Shown in pieces: positions 15,322 to 23,064 of a DNA stretch of 39,521 nt. The position numbers and the translations under genes are program-made. Within the stretch, counting starts at the first letter, position 1; every line of letters begins with the position of its first letter. Under the pieces are notes generated by a model, which saw only the letters and a program-made list of their open reading frames with translations, searched no databases and was not told where the DNA came from. Source of the DNA: CALWOS01 sp963595735 (GTDB lineage Bacteria; Bacillota; Clostridia; Oscillospirales; Oscillospiraceae); assembly GCA_963595735.1 (NCBI GenBank), contig CAVBJJ010000017.1, forward strand, positions 1 to 39,521, written 5' to 3'.

Positions 15322-15490
15322 GATTTTGACCTCTACGAAATTACACTACTCTCAAACTCGAAGGGTGGTTATTATGGCCAGTGAATCGTTTTTGACCTCT
15401 ACGAAATTACACTACTCTCAAACCAACAGTTCTATTACAGTATAAAGACGCAGCGTTTTTGACCTCTACGAAATTACACTACTCTCAAAC
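15322..15490 (-). CRISPR. Type II-A CRISPR array, three repeats and two spacers
   Basis: 36-base repeats at 15322-15357, 15388-15423 and 15455-15490. Read on the minus strand they start GTTTGAGAGTAGTGTAA and end AGAGGTCAAAAAC. Spacers are 15358-15387 (30 bases) and 15424-15454 (31 bases). The copy at 15322 has a changed end (TCAAAATC), typical of the leader-distal repeat. Minus-strand direction is supported by this, by the cas gene direction, by the ATTTGAG motif touching the first repeat (15491-15497), and by pairing with the tracrRNA. Neither spacer matches another part of the window by eye. Confidence 0.95.
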
Positions 15491-15565
15491 CTCAAATCCC
15501 AAATCTGAATTTGGGAAAACGACCCTACCAGCCGCAGAGGTTTGAGAAAAGGTCAAAATCCGCGC
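15491..15565 (-). promoter_or_regulatory. CRISPR leader with ATTTGAG anchor
   Basis: 75 bases between the csn2 stop and the first repeat. The minus strand ends in ATTTGAG directly against the repeat, a known leader-end motif of type II-A systems that guides Cas1-Cas2 to insert at the first repeat. Beside it is a perfect dyad CCCAAAT-CTGA-ATTTGGG (15498-15515). At 15540-15560 the plus strand reads GTTTGAGA then AGGTCAAAATC, like a repeat in opposite orientation with its middle missing. No clear promoter is seen here, so the array may be read from the cas operon. Confidence 0.7.
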
Positions 15566-16231
15566 TCAGAACTCACAAAGATCCATATCCACTGTCACTC
15601 TGGCCTCCTCCGGGAATTTTTCCCGGGAGACGGCGTCCACCAGCAATACAGAAAACGAATGATCCAGAACCGATCTGCAAAAGGCCGCGATTTCTTCTGT
15701 CTCATAAAAGCTGCGCAGGTTGACAAAGAGAAACAGCTTGTCCCGCTCCAATTCCCGCGTCAGCTCCATATAGTCCAAAAGGCGCTCCAGATCGCTGGTA
15801 TAATCATCCGCAATTGTGAGCCCGGCGGAGTGCAGCACCCCGCCGATACTCAGTTTATCACACTCGATCCCGCATGGCAAGGAAAAAGACAGCTCCCGGA
15901 TATAGCGCTCCAGATCCCCCATCAGCTGCGCCGTTTGCATATAGTGACTTTCGTCCAGTGCCGCTGCCTCCATGCGGGAAAGCAGCTTTGTCAGCAGCGA
16001 TTTTTTGCAGATAGAAAAGGACAAATACCGGTCGATCAGCTCCGCGTGCCTGGAAAACTCCAGCGGGCTTCCCTCCCGCGACAGCACGGCCTTTCCCGCC
16101 GCACCGTCAAGCTGATCCTGTATATCCCGAAGAAACGCCCGAAAAAAGGTCGGATTCTCGATCACCAGCGTATTCACACGGGGCGCGGAAAAGTCAAAAA
16201 CCGTATCCAACTGTGGATGTGCCAGCATCAT
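15566..16231 (-). CDS. csn2: Type II-A CRISPR adaptation protein Csn2
   Basis: 221 residues, the usual length of the short Csn2 form. Position directly after cas2, size and the pattern of long helices in the middle (LIDRYLSFSICKKSLLTKLLSRMEAAALDE) with a Rossmann-like C-terminal half (LFLFVNLRSFYETEEIAAFCR, FSVLLVDA) identify it. Csn2 forms a tetrameric ring that slides on DNA ends and is needed for spacer acquisition; it defines subtype II-A. The start overlaps the cas2 stop (ATGA). Sequence conservation in this family is low, so the call leans on context. Confidence 0.88.
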   Translation of the reverse strand: MMLAHPQLDTVFDFSAPRVNTLVIENPTFFRAFLRDIQDQLDGAAGKAVLSREGSPLEFSRHAELIDRYLSFSICKKSLLTKLLSRMEAAALDESHYMQTAQLMGDLERYIRELSFSLPCGIECDKLSIGGVLHSAGLTIADDYTSDLERLLDYMELTRELERDKLFLFVNLRSFYETEEIAAFCRSVLDHSFSVLLVDAVSREKFPEEARVTVDMDLCEF

Positions 16232-16548
16232 AAAACGATCAGCCTTTCATCGCTGCTGATAATATCACTGTAAAACGAACCGGTCAGAAACTCCATGCCG
16301 GAAAACTGCTTTTCCGTAATCGTCAGCAGCTGCACCAGCCCTTTGGGCGGCTTGATTTTTCGTATGGCTTCCCGGACATAGCGATCCGCTGTGCCATTCA
16401 TTAACAATTTGCAGTAAACAGACTCCTGCATCATCACAAAGCCGTTCCGGAGCAGTCCGTTGCGGAATTTCCGATAATTCCGCCTGTCCTCCGCAGTCTC
16501 CGTCGGGAGGTCAAAAAACACAAGCATTCTCATAAAGCGATAACTCAT
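16228..16548 (-). CDS. cas2: CRISPR-associated protein Cas2
   Basis: 106 residues. The ferredoxin-like fold starts with MRMLVFFDLPTET, with the conserved Asp (D13) ending the first strand, followed by a basic YRKFRNGLLRNGF helix and MMQESVYCKL. With Cas1 it forms the integrase that inserts new spacers. The ATGA overlaps with cas1 upstream and csn2 downstream indicate tight translational coupling. Confidence 0.96.
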   Translation of the reverse strand: MSYRFMRMLVFFDLPTETAEDRRNYRKFRNGLLRNGFVMMQESVYCKLLMNGTADRYVREAIRKIKPPKGLVQLLTITEKQFSGMEFLTGSFYSDIISSDERLIVL

Positions 16549-17414
16549 AATTGATAAAAGCGGATGCAGCCCGGGTCATTCTGGTTGAGAGCCGCAAATA
16601 TCCCTTTCGTATAAATTCGTATGGCATTGAGCACCGTCTGTCGGGTGTGGTTGATCTCCACCGGTGCATTGAGCAGATCGATCAGCCGATACCGGGTATC
16701 CCGATCCAGTTCCTTTGGCTCCATGGCGCAGACCTTGCGATCCACCAACACGCGAAACGGCTCCATCAGATCACTGCTCAAATTAAAGGGATTGAATACA
16801 TTATCGTGATGAATCCCCAAAGCGGTCAGATATCCGGCGGCGGTGATCTCCCGATTAAAGGCCGAGAGCAGGATGCTGTATCCATAATCCAGCGCCGCAT
16901 TGATGGGACTTTCGTCCCGCCGGGTGAATTCCCGGCCGAAGATCCCATTAAAGTATACCTTTGCCGCGTGTCCCTCCCGGTTGGTATGATCCTGAAATTC
17001 GATCTGCGGGAGATAGGACTCCAGCAGCAGCGCCTCCTTCTGTTTTTTCCGCTCTGCCAGATGCTGCGCCTGCTGCCGGATCTTGTCCCCTACGATCGCG
17101 CTCCACACCACGCCCTTGATCTCCTCGCTCCAGGCCATCTGCTGCCGCAGCTTCCGGGTCGTATCATGACTGCCGTGGTAAGGCGCCAGCTCTGCCATGG
17201 GTGATCTTCCGGAGTCGCAGAAGATCACCCGAATTTTCTTTTCCGTCAGCGCCTCCAGCAGGCAGCCGGTCAGGGAAACCGCCGGAGTCTCCAGCAGCAA
17301 GACCGCCATCTCATCCAAAAAGACCCGTTTTGTCTCCTCGCCCCGGATGACCATGTATCCCATTTTCAGATCCAGCTTGCAGCGCTGGGATATTACAACC
17401 GTTCTCCAGCTCAT
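16545..17414 (-). CDS. cas1: CRISPR integrase Cas1 (type II)
   Basis: 289 residues. The N-terminal beta domain begins WRTVVISQRCKLDLK; the helical catalytic domain carries the metal ligands E147 (NREGHAAKVYF), H202/H203 (GIHHDN) and D215 (NLSSDLMEPFR), all present. Cas1 is the nuclease-integrase that joins prespacers to the leader-end repeat. The start overlaps the cas9 stop (ATGA). Nothing suggests inactivation. Confidence 0.97.
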   Translation of the reverse strand: MSWRTVVISQRCKLDLKMGYMVIRGEETKRVFLDEMAVLLLETPAVSLTGCLLEALTEKKIRVIFCDSGRSPMAELAPYHGSHDTTRKLRQQMAWSEEIKGVVWSAIVGDKIRQQAQHLAERKKQKEALLLESYLPQIEFQDHTNREGHAAKVYFNGIFGREFTRRDESPINAALDYGYSILLSAFNREITAAGYLTALGIHHDNVFNPFNLSSDLMEPFRVLVDRKVCAMEPKELDRDTRYRLIDLLNAPVEINHTRQTVLNAIRIYTKGIFAALNQNDPGCIRFYQL

Positions 17415-20400
17415 AGCAGCTCCAGAAGATTTCCGCTGCGGGAGGAGAAGAGACCGGAAGCGGATACATCCACAATGTGAATATCTTGATATTTCTTCAG
17501 AGTAGAGAGTTTAGCGCTAATTGTCTTGCTTCCGCCATTTTCCTTGCCGCCAATCCTCCTTAAATCCACTGTTTTGGCTCTTCCAAACCAGGAAACGATC
17601 CCCAACAGGCAGTCCACCTGTTCTTCCGGCTCCAAAAGGGCAAATTTCCCTTCTCCGGCGGCAAGTTCCTCTGCAATATTGCCGGGGCAGCGGGCAAACA
17701 CCGTGTCTCTGGCTTTCTGCAGTAGCAGGGCGTACAGCTTCCGGTTTTCCTCCGCCGTGATCTTGTCGTATTTCTCCTGCAGAAACAGCTTGGGATTCTC
17801 TTTCTGCTTTCTGGCAAAGCTTTCCAGGCGTTTGATGTACTGTTCCCACTGAGGTGCAACAACCAGCGGCATATTGCTGGCTATTATAACCCGTGTTCCA
17901 TTTTGAGCTTTTCCACTGATGGTAACTCGCATTCCATCCATCGAAAGCACGGTATTGACCTTGATATCTCTGCCGCCCAGCAGGAGCTGCACATCGGACA
18001 CCGCTTTTCCGCCATTGATTTTGGAGACCTCCCCGGCAATGTACGCCGCGGCAAAGTCCGGATCCTGCCACACCCGCTCCGCGAACCGCAGTTCGATCGG
18101 GACGAACATCACATCCTGCTTCTTGCCCATGCGGTAAGATGCCAGCCGGTAGAACGACGCTGTAGACTTTTTGTAGCCTCCGTATTTTTCGGTTGGCAGA
18201 TGCTTCTTGCGCGGCACCAGCCCCTCCGCCGCTTTCTTCGGCTGCTGGTCAAACAGGCCGCCCTTTCGGCAAAATGCATATCGCGTGAGGTGGATGCTGT
18301 TTTTCGCCATGGTCTTTTTGACCTTGGCCAGATCCCCCTGCCCCCGCCAGACCTGCGCCCCATTCTTTCCGCCTGCGAAAACCGGCTTGGTAAACAGCGG
18401 CGCAATATTCAGGCTGTACTCCTGCCGGACATCAAACCAGCTGCGGGTAAATCTCTCGTGGTACACATTGCCGACCACAATGTTCAAATACGCATCCTTG
18501 GCGTGGTGCAGATCATTGACCACACGGCTCTTGGGCAGGGAAAATTCCTGACGAAATGCGGAGACCAGCCCGGCTTTGACATACACGATCTCCGTCTCGG
18601 GATAGCGCTCTTTCAGCAGCTGCGCCACTGTCTTGGTGGACTGGCGTGTTTCCACCAGCTGTCGGCTGATGAACTGCCGCAGTTCGTCCTCCGTAAAGCC
18701 GGTCTGCCGGGTCAGACGCCGGAATTTTTCATCTGTGATGAGCTTGTTTTTCCGCAGCAGCTCCCAAAACGGGTACATTTTCTGCCGAATAGACTCCGCC
18801 ACGGGGTATTTGTCCCCTTTCAGGCCGTTCGCCGTGGAAAGACAAAGCACCTTGTTTCGCAAAACGCTGTCATCCTGCACCTTAGACTGGGGATAAATAT
18901 GGTCGATGTTATACCGATCGGTCGCCAGCTGGCTCAGATCGATGCTCTCCCCGGTGTACATACACCGGCCAAGCTGGGTATAGTACAAAAATAGCTTGTC
19001 GCTTTGCAGGCGGCTGTCAACCGCTTCTCCCATCGCCTCCAGCTCTGCCCGCAAATGGGCGGTGTCCGTATCCGCCTCTTTATACAGCGCCAGGATCTGC
19101 TCCTTGCGGGACTTTGTCCGTTTTCCCTTTTGCTCCGGCGTGCCGCCCCGTGCCATTTCCACAAACAGCTTTTCCGGTGCGCCGCCCATCGCCTTTTCCA
19201 CATCGGTGCAGATGCGCAGCGTGCGAATGATCTGGCGCTTGACTGTGTTGGAAATATACAGGTCATCCAGCCGCTGGGAAAGGGATTTCTTGTTCTGCGG
19301 GTCGGAATAGTATTCTTCTGTGAAGGCTTCGATTTGTTCCCGGAAAGTATAGCGGTCGGAAAGCAGCTGCATCAGGTTCTCGTTGCGCTGCCACAGCGCT
19401 TCCATGATCGTCATGGCTTCCCCGCAGCCATCCTTGGCGCAGCCAAAAATCCCCGTCAGGAACCGCCGGGACAAACGACCGAACTCTTTCATCCTCTGCT
19501 TTGTAATATGCTTGCGATCCGCCTCCGACAGTGCCGGATAGGCGCGCTGCAGCCACCGTGCCATCCGGGCCTTGTCCTCCGCATACGCCCCATGACGGAT
19601 GATATCCTCCACCTGTTCTTCTGTGAGCGCGCCGTTTTGCAGCAGCTTCTTAAAGCCATGGAACGGCTTCAAATCGGCTTTCAGGACGGTGTCCACGCCG
19701 CTGAGTTCGGCTGTCTCGCTGATATATCCACGGCTGCGCAAATAGCCAAAAATCGTCTTTTTCGTTACCTTCTTTACGGAGTTTTCAAACAGCTCCCGAT
19801 ACAGCTCCTGCTTGATCGCCACCGGGATCGGCTTTTGATCTACCTTCAAATTGTTCAGCTCGTTGAGCACCATAAACCGGCTGTATAGCAGAGAGCAATA
19901 GGGCAGGACATCCTCGCCGGGAAGATAGGTGCAGGTGTTGGTCATGCGCCGGATGAATTCCTGCTCGCTGGCCTCCAGATCTACCATTTTTTCAAAATTC
20001 CAGGGATAGATTTTTCCGGCGGCTCGCCTTTGCAGCCAGGCATAAGGCGATTGGGCGTTCAACGGCCCCACAAAGTAGGGGATCCGGAAGCGAAAAATCG
20101 AAAGAATTTTTTCCGTGTTCGTGATTCCATCCTCGTCCGCCTCCCGCAGCAGGGGCAGGTAGCCCTCCGCACGGCGGAGGATCTCCGTCAGCTCCAATTC
20201 ATACAGCTGATGAGGGATCACGCGGTTATCGGAATCCCGCTGCTTGGGCAAAAAGCTTTGAGATTCCAGTCGCTCTTTCATATCCGCAAAGGCTTCCTGA
20301 TCCTCTGCATCCACTTCGATCCCGCCTGTGAGCTTGGAGACAAATTCGCAAAAGCCCTCTTTCTTCACCCGCGTTACCGCCTGCGCCTGCGGGCAGCTTT

Positions 20401-21496
20401 TTACATTGCCGGAATACGCCACATAGTTTCCGGCAACGGCATGGCGGAACACCTTGGCATAGTCCGGCTTCCGATATTTCCGGATGATATATTTCAGAAA
20501 TGTCAGATCCTTTTTGTGCTGTTCATACACCGCGACCTTTGCCTTGGAAATGCTCTCGTTTCCATCCAGGGTCTTATTCAGCAGTGCACAGTCATACATG
20601 GCGCGCATATGGCGCAGCAGGGCGGCGTCCTCTTCCTCCAATTCGCCGAGAATGCGCGCAAAATTTTCTTCATCCATCCCAAGGGACACCGGCTCCACCG
20701 CGTCATAGTCCTCCTTGCAAAACAGATCTTTCGGCTTTTTCCCTTTTCCGCCGCAAAGCAGGCTGACCAGGATATCCCGCCGAAACGGAAAATCCTCATC
20801 CGGCTTTCTGGCCGGGCTTTTGCCGCCGCATACCGCGTTCTGAAACAGCTCCGTCTTGCGCTTCACACCGGCCTCGGTCTCCATGATCCGCTGCACTGCC
20901 TCTGCCGAAATCTCCTCCGGCCAGGGCAAGGTGCCGCAGTCCTCTCTTTGGAGGAAATACTCGCAAAAGGCCTGAAACGGCGCCCGGAAATCCCGCACCT
21001 GTTTTGCGCTGGCGTTGGAAAGAAAGTGCCCCCGATGCGCCAACAGCCAGGCGCAGGCCAGATAGACCAGGCGAATGTCCCGCGCCTGCTCCGTTTCCAT
21101 CAAATCCACCAGCAAATGGTGTATCGTGGGATAGTCCCTGTAATACTGCGCATCGGAGATCCCGCCCGCAAACAGGCGTACGCCATGCTGGCTATCCTCC
21201 GCAAACAACGCGCTTTCCCTGCGCCGCAGGAAAAAGTGGGGATCCAGCTTGCAAATCTCCGGCGCAAAAATCTCCTCCAACAGCCGGACGCGCTGCTGTC
21301 TGCGGTCCAATCTGCGCCGGGCGGTACGGCTTGCCCGGCGATCTTCCGCCAAAGACGCGGTCTCAAAGGTCGTAAGCCCCCAGGCCGGATCGCCGCGAAA
21401 TTTCAGCAGATCATAGTCCGGATTTGTGACTGCATAGCCCACCGATTCCGTGCCGATATCCAGCCCCAGATAATACGGTCTTTTCTGTTTTTCCAT
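17411..21496 (-). CDS. cas9: CRISPR RNA-guided endonuclease Cas9 (type II-A)
   Basis: 1361 residues, close to S. pyogenes Cas9 (1368). Domains in order: RuvC-I with D13 (YLGLDIGTESVGYAV); Arg-rich bridge helix ~52-75 (RRASRTARRRLDRRQQRV); a long helical recognition lobe; RuvC-II with E780 (LFVEMARGG); HNH with catalytic H866 (RYNIDHIYPQSKVQDDS); RuvC-III with H998 and D1001 (DLHHAKDAYLNIVVGN); and a C-terminal PAM-reading domain that ends near LYALLLQKARDTVF and GRAKTVDLRRI. All nuclease residues are intact, so it should cut DNA using crRNA:tracrRNA. The PAM cannot be read from sequence. GGGGGAG 9 bases before the ATG supports the start. The cas9 start region lies back-to-back with the tracrRNA promoter. 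Confidence 0.98.
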   Translation of the reverse strand: MEKQKRPYYLGLDIGTESVGYAVTNPDYDLLKFRGDPAWGLTTFETASLAEDRRASRTARRRLDRRQQRVRLLEEIFAPEICKLDPHFFLRRRESALFAEDSQHGVRLFAGGISDAQYYRDYPTIHHLLVDLMETEQARDIRLVYLACAWLLAHRGHFLSNASAKQVRDFRAPFQAFCEYFLQREDCGTLPWPEEISAEAVQRIMETEAGVKRKTELFQNAVCGGKSPARKPDEDFPFRRDILVSLLCGGKGKKPKDLFCKEDYDAVEPVSLGMDEENFARILGELEEEDAALLRHMRAMYDCALLNKTLDGNESISKAKVAVYEQHKKDLTFLKYIIRKYRKPDYAKVFRHAVAGNYVAYSGNVKSCPQAQAVTRVKKEGFCEFVSKLTGGIEVDAEDQEAFADMKERLESQSFLPKQRDSDNRVIPHQLYELELTEILRRAEGYLPLLREADEDGITNTEKILSIFRFRIPYFVGPLNAQSPYAWLQRRAAGKIYPWNFEKMVDLEASEQEFIRRMTNTCTYLPGEDVLPYCSLLYSRFMVLNELNNLKVDQKPIPVAIKQELYRELFENSVKKVTKKTIFGYLRSRGYISETAELSGVDTVLKADLKPFHGFKKLLQNGALTEEQVEDIIRHGAYAEDKARMARWLQRAYPALSEADRKHITKQRMKEFGRLSRRFLTGIFGCAKDGCGEAMTIMEALWQRNENLMQLLSDRYTFREQIEAFTEEYYSDPQNKKSLSQRLDDLYISNTVKRQIIRTLRICTDVEKAMGGAPEKLFVEMARGGTPEQKGKRTKSRKEQILALYKEADTDTAHLRAELEAMGEAVDSRLQSDKLFLYYTQLGRCMYTGESIDLSQLATDRYNIDHIYPQSKVQDDSVLRNKVLCLSTANGLKGDKYPVAESIRQKMYPFWELLRKNKLITDEKFRRLTRQTGFTEDELRQFISRQLVETRQSTKTVAQLLKERYPETEIVYVKAGLVSAFRQEFSLPKSRVVNDLHHAKDAYLNIVVGNVYHERFTRSWFDVRQEYSLNIAPLFTKPVFAGGKNGAQVWRGQGDLAKVKKTMAKNSIHLTRYAFCRKGGLFDQQPKKAAEGLVPRKKHLPTEKYGGYKKSTASFYRLASYRMGKKQDVMFVPIELRFAERVWQDPDFAAAYIAGEVSKINGGKAVSDVQLLLGGRDIKVNTVLSMDGMRVTISGKAQNGTRVIIASNMPLVVAPQWEQYIKRLESFARKQKENPKLFLQEKYDKITAEENRKLYALLLQKARDTVFARCPGNIAEELAAGEGKFALLEPEEQVDCLLGIVSWFGRAKTVDLRRIGGKENGGSKTISAKLSTLKKYQDIHIVDVSASGLFSSRSGNLLELL

Positions 21497-21497
21497 A

Positions 21498-21527
21498 TTG
21501 ACACACTCCCCCTATGTGAGATATAAT
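21498..21527 (+). promoter_or_regulatory. tracrRNA promoter
   Basis: TTGACA (21498-21503), an 18-base spacer and TATAAT (21522-21527): both boxes are perfect consensus. The -35 begins 2 bases from the cas9 start codon and the spacer contains the complement of the cas9 ribosome site, so tracrRNA transcription diverges from cas9. Confidence 0.85.
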
Positions 21528-21533
21528 CAAACT

Positions 21534-21646
21534 GCAGATGACCTCTGCATTTACACTACGAGTTCAAATAAAAGAATTCTCAAATCGCCGGTATATCCGG
21601 CAGCACATGGTGTGCTGTAAAAAGACCTCTTCGGAGGTCTTTTTTC
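21534..21646 (+). ncRNA. tracrRNA of the type II-A system
   Basis: The anti-repeat (21539-21569) pairs with the crRNA repeat as follows: UGACCUCU with AGAGGUCA, an internal loop, UUACACUAC with GUAGUGUAA, a GAGU bulge facing GA, then UCAAAU with GUUUGA. This is the same lower stem/bulge/upper stem plan as the S. pyogenes duplex (AAGU facing GA). Behind it lie GCCGG-UAUAU-CCGGC (21587-21601), CAGCACA-UGG-UGUGCUG (21601-21617), and the terminator AAGACCUC-UUCG-GAGGUCUU (21622-21641) with a U-run. The 5' end is predicted from the promoter at 21498-21527. Confidence 0.9.
21622..21646 (+). terminator. tracrRNA terminator
   Basis: An 8-bp stem (AAGACCTC/GAGGTCTT) closed by a stable TTCG tetraloop and followed by TTTTTC. 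This is also the 3' hairpin of the mature tracrRNA. Confidence 0.9.
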
Positions 21647-21768
21647 TTTTTCTGTCCCGGTTCGATTGGTAAAACTGCCCGGATACAGCAGACAGTATAC
21701 CCTATTTTTTGACATTTTGCAATTATTTTACAATTTTCCGCATAGTGTTCCACTTTTTATTATTCATA

Positions 21769-21791
21769 AAACCGATATTTCTGCTCGGTTT
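21769..21791 (+). promoter_or_regulatory. Dyad upstream of the double-cubane reductase operon promoter
   Basis: AAACCGA-N9-TCGGTTT, a perfect 7-bp inverted repeat centred about 60 bases before the predicted transcription start, where an activator could bind. No second copy was found in front of the convergent ABC operon. Confidence 0.35.
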
Positions 21792-21806
21792 ATCATTTTT
21801 TTCAAT

Positions 21807-21835
21807 TTGTACCCCTTTGTGCAACTATGTATAAT
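21807..21835 (+). promoter_or_regulatory. Promoter of the plus-strand corrinoid operon
   Basis: TTGTAC (21807-21812), 17 bases, TATAAT (21830-21835), then AAGGAGG (21855-21861) before the ATG at 21870. Confidence 0.7.
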
Positions 21836-21869
21836 AAGGTATATCTTAGCCCACAAGGAGGTTTTCTTC

Positions 21870-23024
21870 ATGCAGGATCTTTCCCTGCCGCAGGCCTTTG
21901 CGGAATATTCTGAAGCCCGAAAGGCCGGGTTTATCAAAGTCAAGGACGCCAAAGCCGGCGGAAAAAATATCGCCGGGTATTTCTGTACCTTCACCCCGCT
22001 GGAGCTGCTGGACGCCGCCGGAATGCTCTCGGTCGGTCTTTGCGGCATGAGTCCGGAAACCATCCCGGACGCGGAACGGGATCTGCCCAAGAACCTGTGT
22101 CCGCTGATCAAGTCCAGCTATGGCTTTTATGTCAGCGACAAATGTCCCTACACCTACTTTGCCGACCTGATCGTTGGTGAGACCACCTGTGACGGCAAAA
22201 AGAAAATGTACGAGCTGATGGGGCAGGGCAAAGAGACCTTTATCCTCCATCTGCCCCAGGGTGTGGACATCCCCTACGCCAAGGAAATGTGGGTCGCGGA
22301 GCTGCGGCGCTTTATTGCATATCTGGAAAAGCGCTTCGGCGTGGAGATCACAGATGCCAAGCTGCGTGCCGCCGCGGAAAAGCGCAACGCCCTGCGCCGG
22401 GCGCGCAATCAGCTGATGGAACTGCTCCAGGCCGACACCCCGCCCATTTCCGGCACGGAGCTGTACACCTTTCTGGATGGACTGGGCTTTCAGTTTGATC
22501 TGGATAAGGCCATTGCCTCCGTCCAGCAGCTGGCCAAAACGGTGCAGGCACAGCACAGCGATAAGGTCAACCCCGGCGGCAAGCGTATACTGATCACCGG
22601 CTGTCCCATCGGCGGCGTGTTCAAAAAGGTCGTTGGCGCAGTGGAGAAAAACGGCGGCAATGTGGTCTGCTTTGAAAATTGCAGCGGCATCAAGCCCACC
22701 TACTGCCTAGTGGACACTACCGCACCGGATATTGTGGAGGCGATCGCCTCTGCCTATCTGGGCATCGGCTGCGCGGTTATGACCCCGAATACCCGGCGCT
22801 TTGCCCTGCTGCCAAAGCTGATCGAGCAGTTCCGGGTCGATGGCGTTTTGGATATCTCCCTGCAAAGCTGCCAGCCCTATCTGGTGGAAAGTCACGCTGT
22901 GCGCAAGCTGTGTCAGCAGCTGGGAAAGCCCTGTATGTCCATGGAAACCGACTATTCCAGCACGGACGAGGGACAGATCGACACCCGCATTGCCGCTTTT
23001 CTGGAAACGCTGGACAACTGCTAG
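21870..23024 (+). CDS. Double-cubane-cluster-type anaerobic reductase (2-hydroxyacyl-CoA dehydratase superfamily)
   Basis: 384 residues. AAGGAGG places the start at ATG 21870; the frame stays open upstream but covers the promoter. Diagnostic blocks: GYFCTFTPLELLDAAG near residue 35, NLCPLIKSSYGF (~75), DKCPYTYFADLIVGETTCDGKK (~95-115), and a C-terminal half with ITGCPIGG and VVCFENCSG. These cysteines and the GETTCDGKKKM motif match the BcrB/HgdB-like proteins for which a [8Fe-9S] double-cubane cluster was shown. Such proteins accept electrons from an ASKHA ATPase and perform very-low-potential reductions; some reduce small molecules such as acetylene in vitro. No small HgdC-type activator is adjacent; the 2Fe-2S ASKHA protein three genes downstream is the only ATPase partner in sight. 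First gene of a four-gene operon. Confidence 0.8.
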   Translation: MQDLSLPQAFAEYSEARKAGFIKVKDAKAGGKNIAGYFCTFTPLELLDAAGMLSVGLCGMSPETIPDAERDLPKNLCPLIKSSYGFYVSDKCPYTYFADLIVGETTCDGKKKMYELMGQGKETFILHLPQGVDIPYAKEMWVAELRRFIAYLEKRFGVEITDAKLRAAAEKRNALRRARNQLMELLQADTPPISGTELYTFLDGLGFQFDLDKAIASVQQLAKTVQAQHSDKVNPGGKRILITGCPIGGVFKKVVGAVEKNGGNVVCFENCSGIKPTYCLVDTTAPDIVEAIASAYLGIGCAVMTPNTRRFALLPKLIEQFRVDGVLDISLQSCQPYLVESHAVRKLCQQLGKPCMSMETDYSSTDEGQIDTRIAAFLETLDNC

Positions 23025-23064
23025 GGCAGTTTTTGCGCCGAAAAAGCCCTGAAGAGGAAAGCCA

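Noticed and set aside
15540..15560. Leader sequence as the tracrRNA anti-repeat
   Set aside because: It lacks the middle of the repeat and has no hairpins or terminator behind it; the locus at 21534-21646 fits far better.
21497..21660. Separate cas9 promoter on the minus strand
   Set aside because: ATTATA-like bases are present, but no convincing -35/-10 pair could be placed; left uncalled.
21666..21869. 68-codon N-terminal extension of the double-cubane protein
   Set aside because: This stretch contains the promoter (21807-21835); AAGGAGG places the start at 21870.
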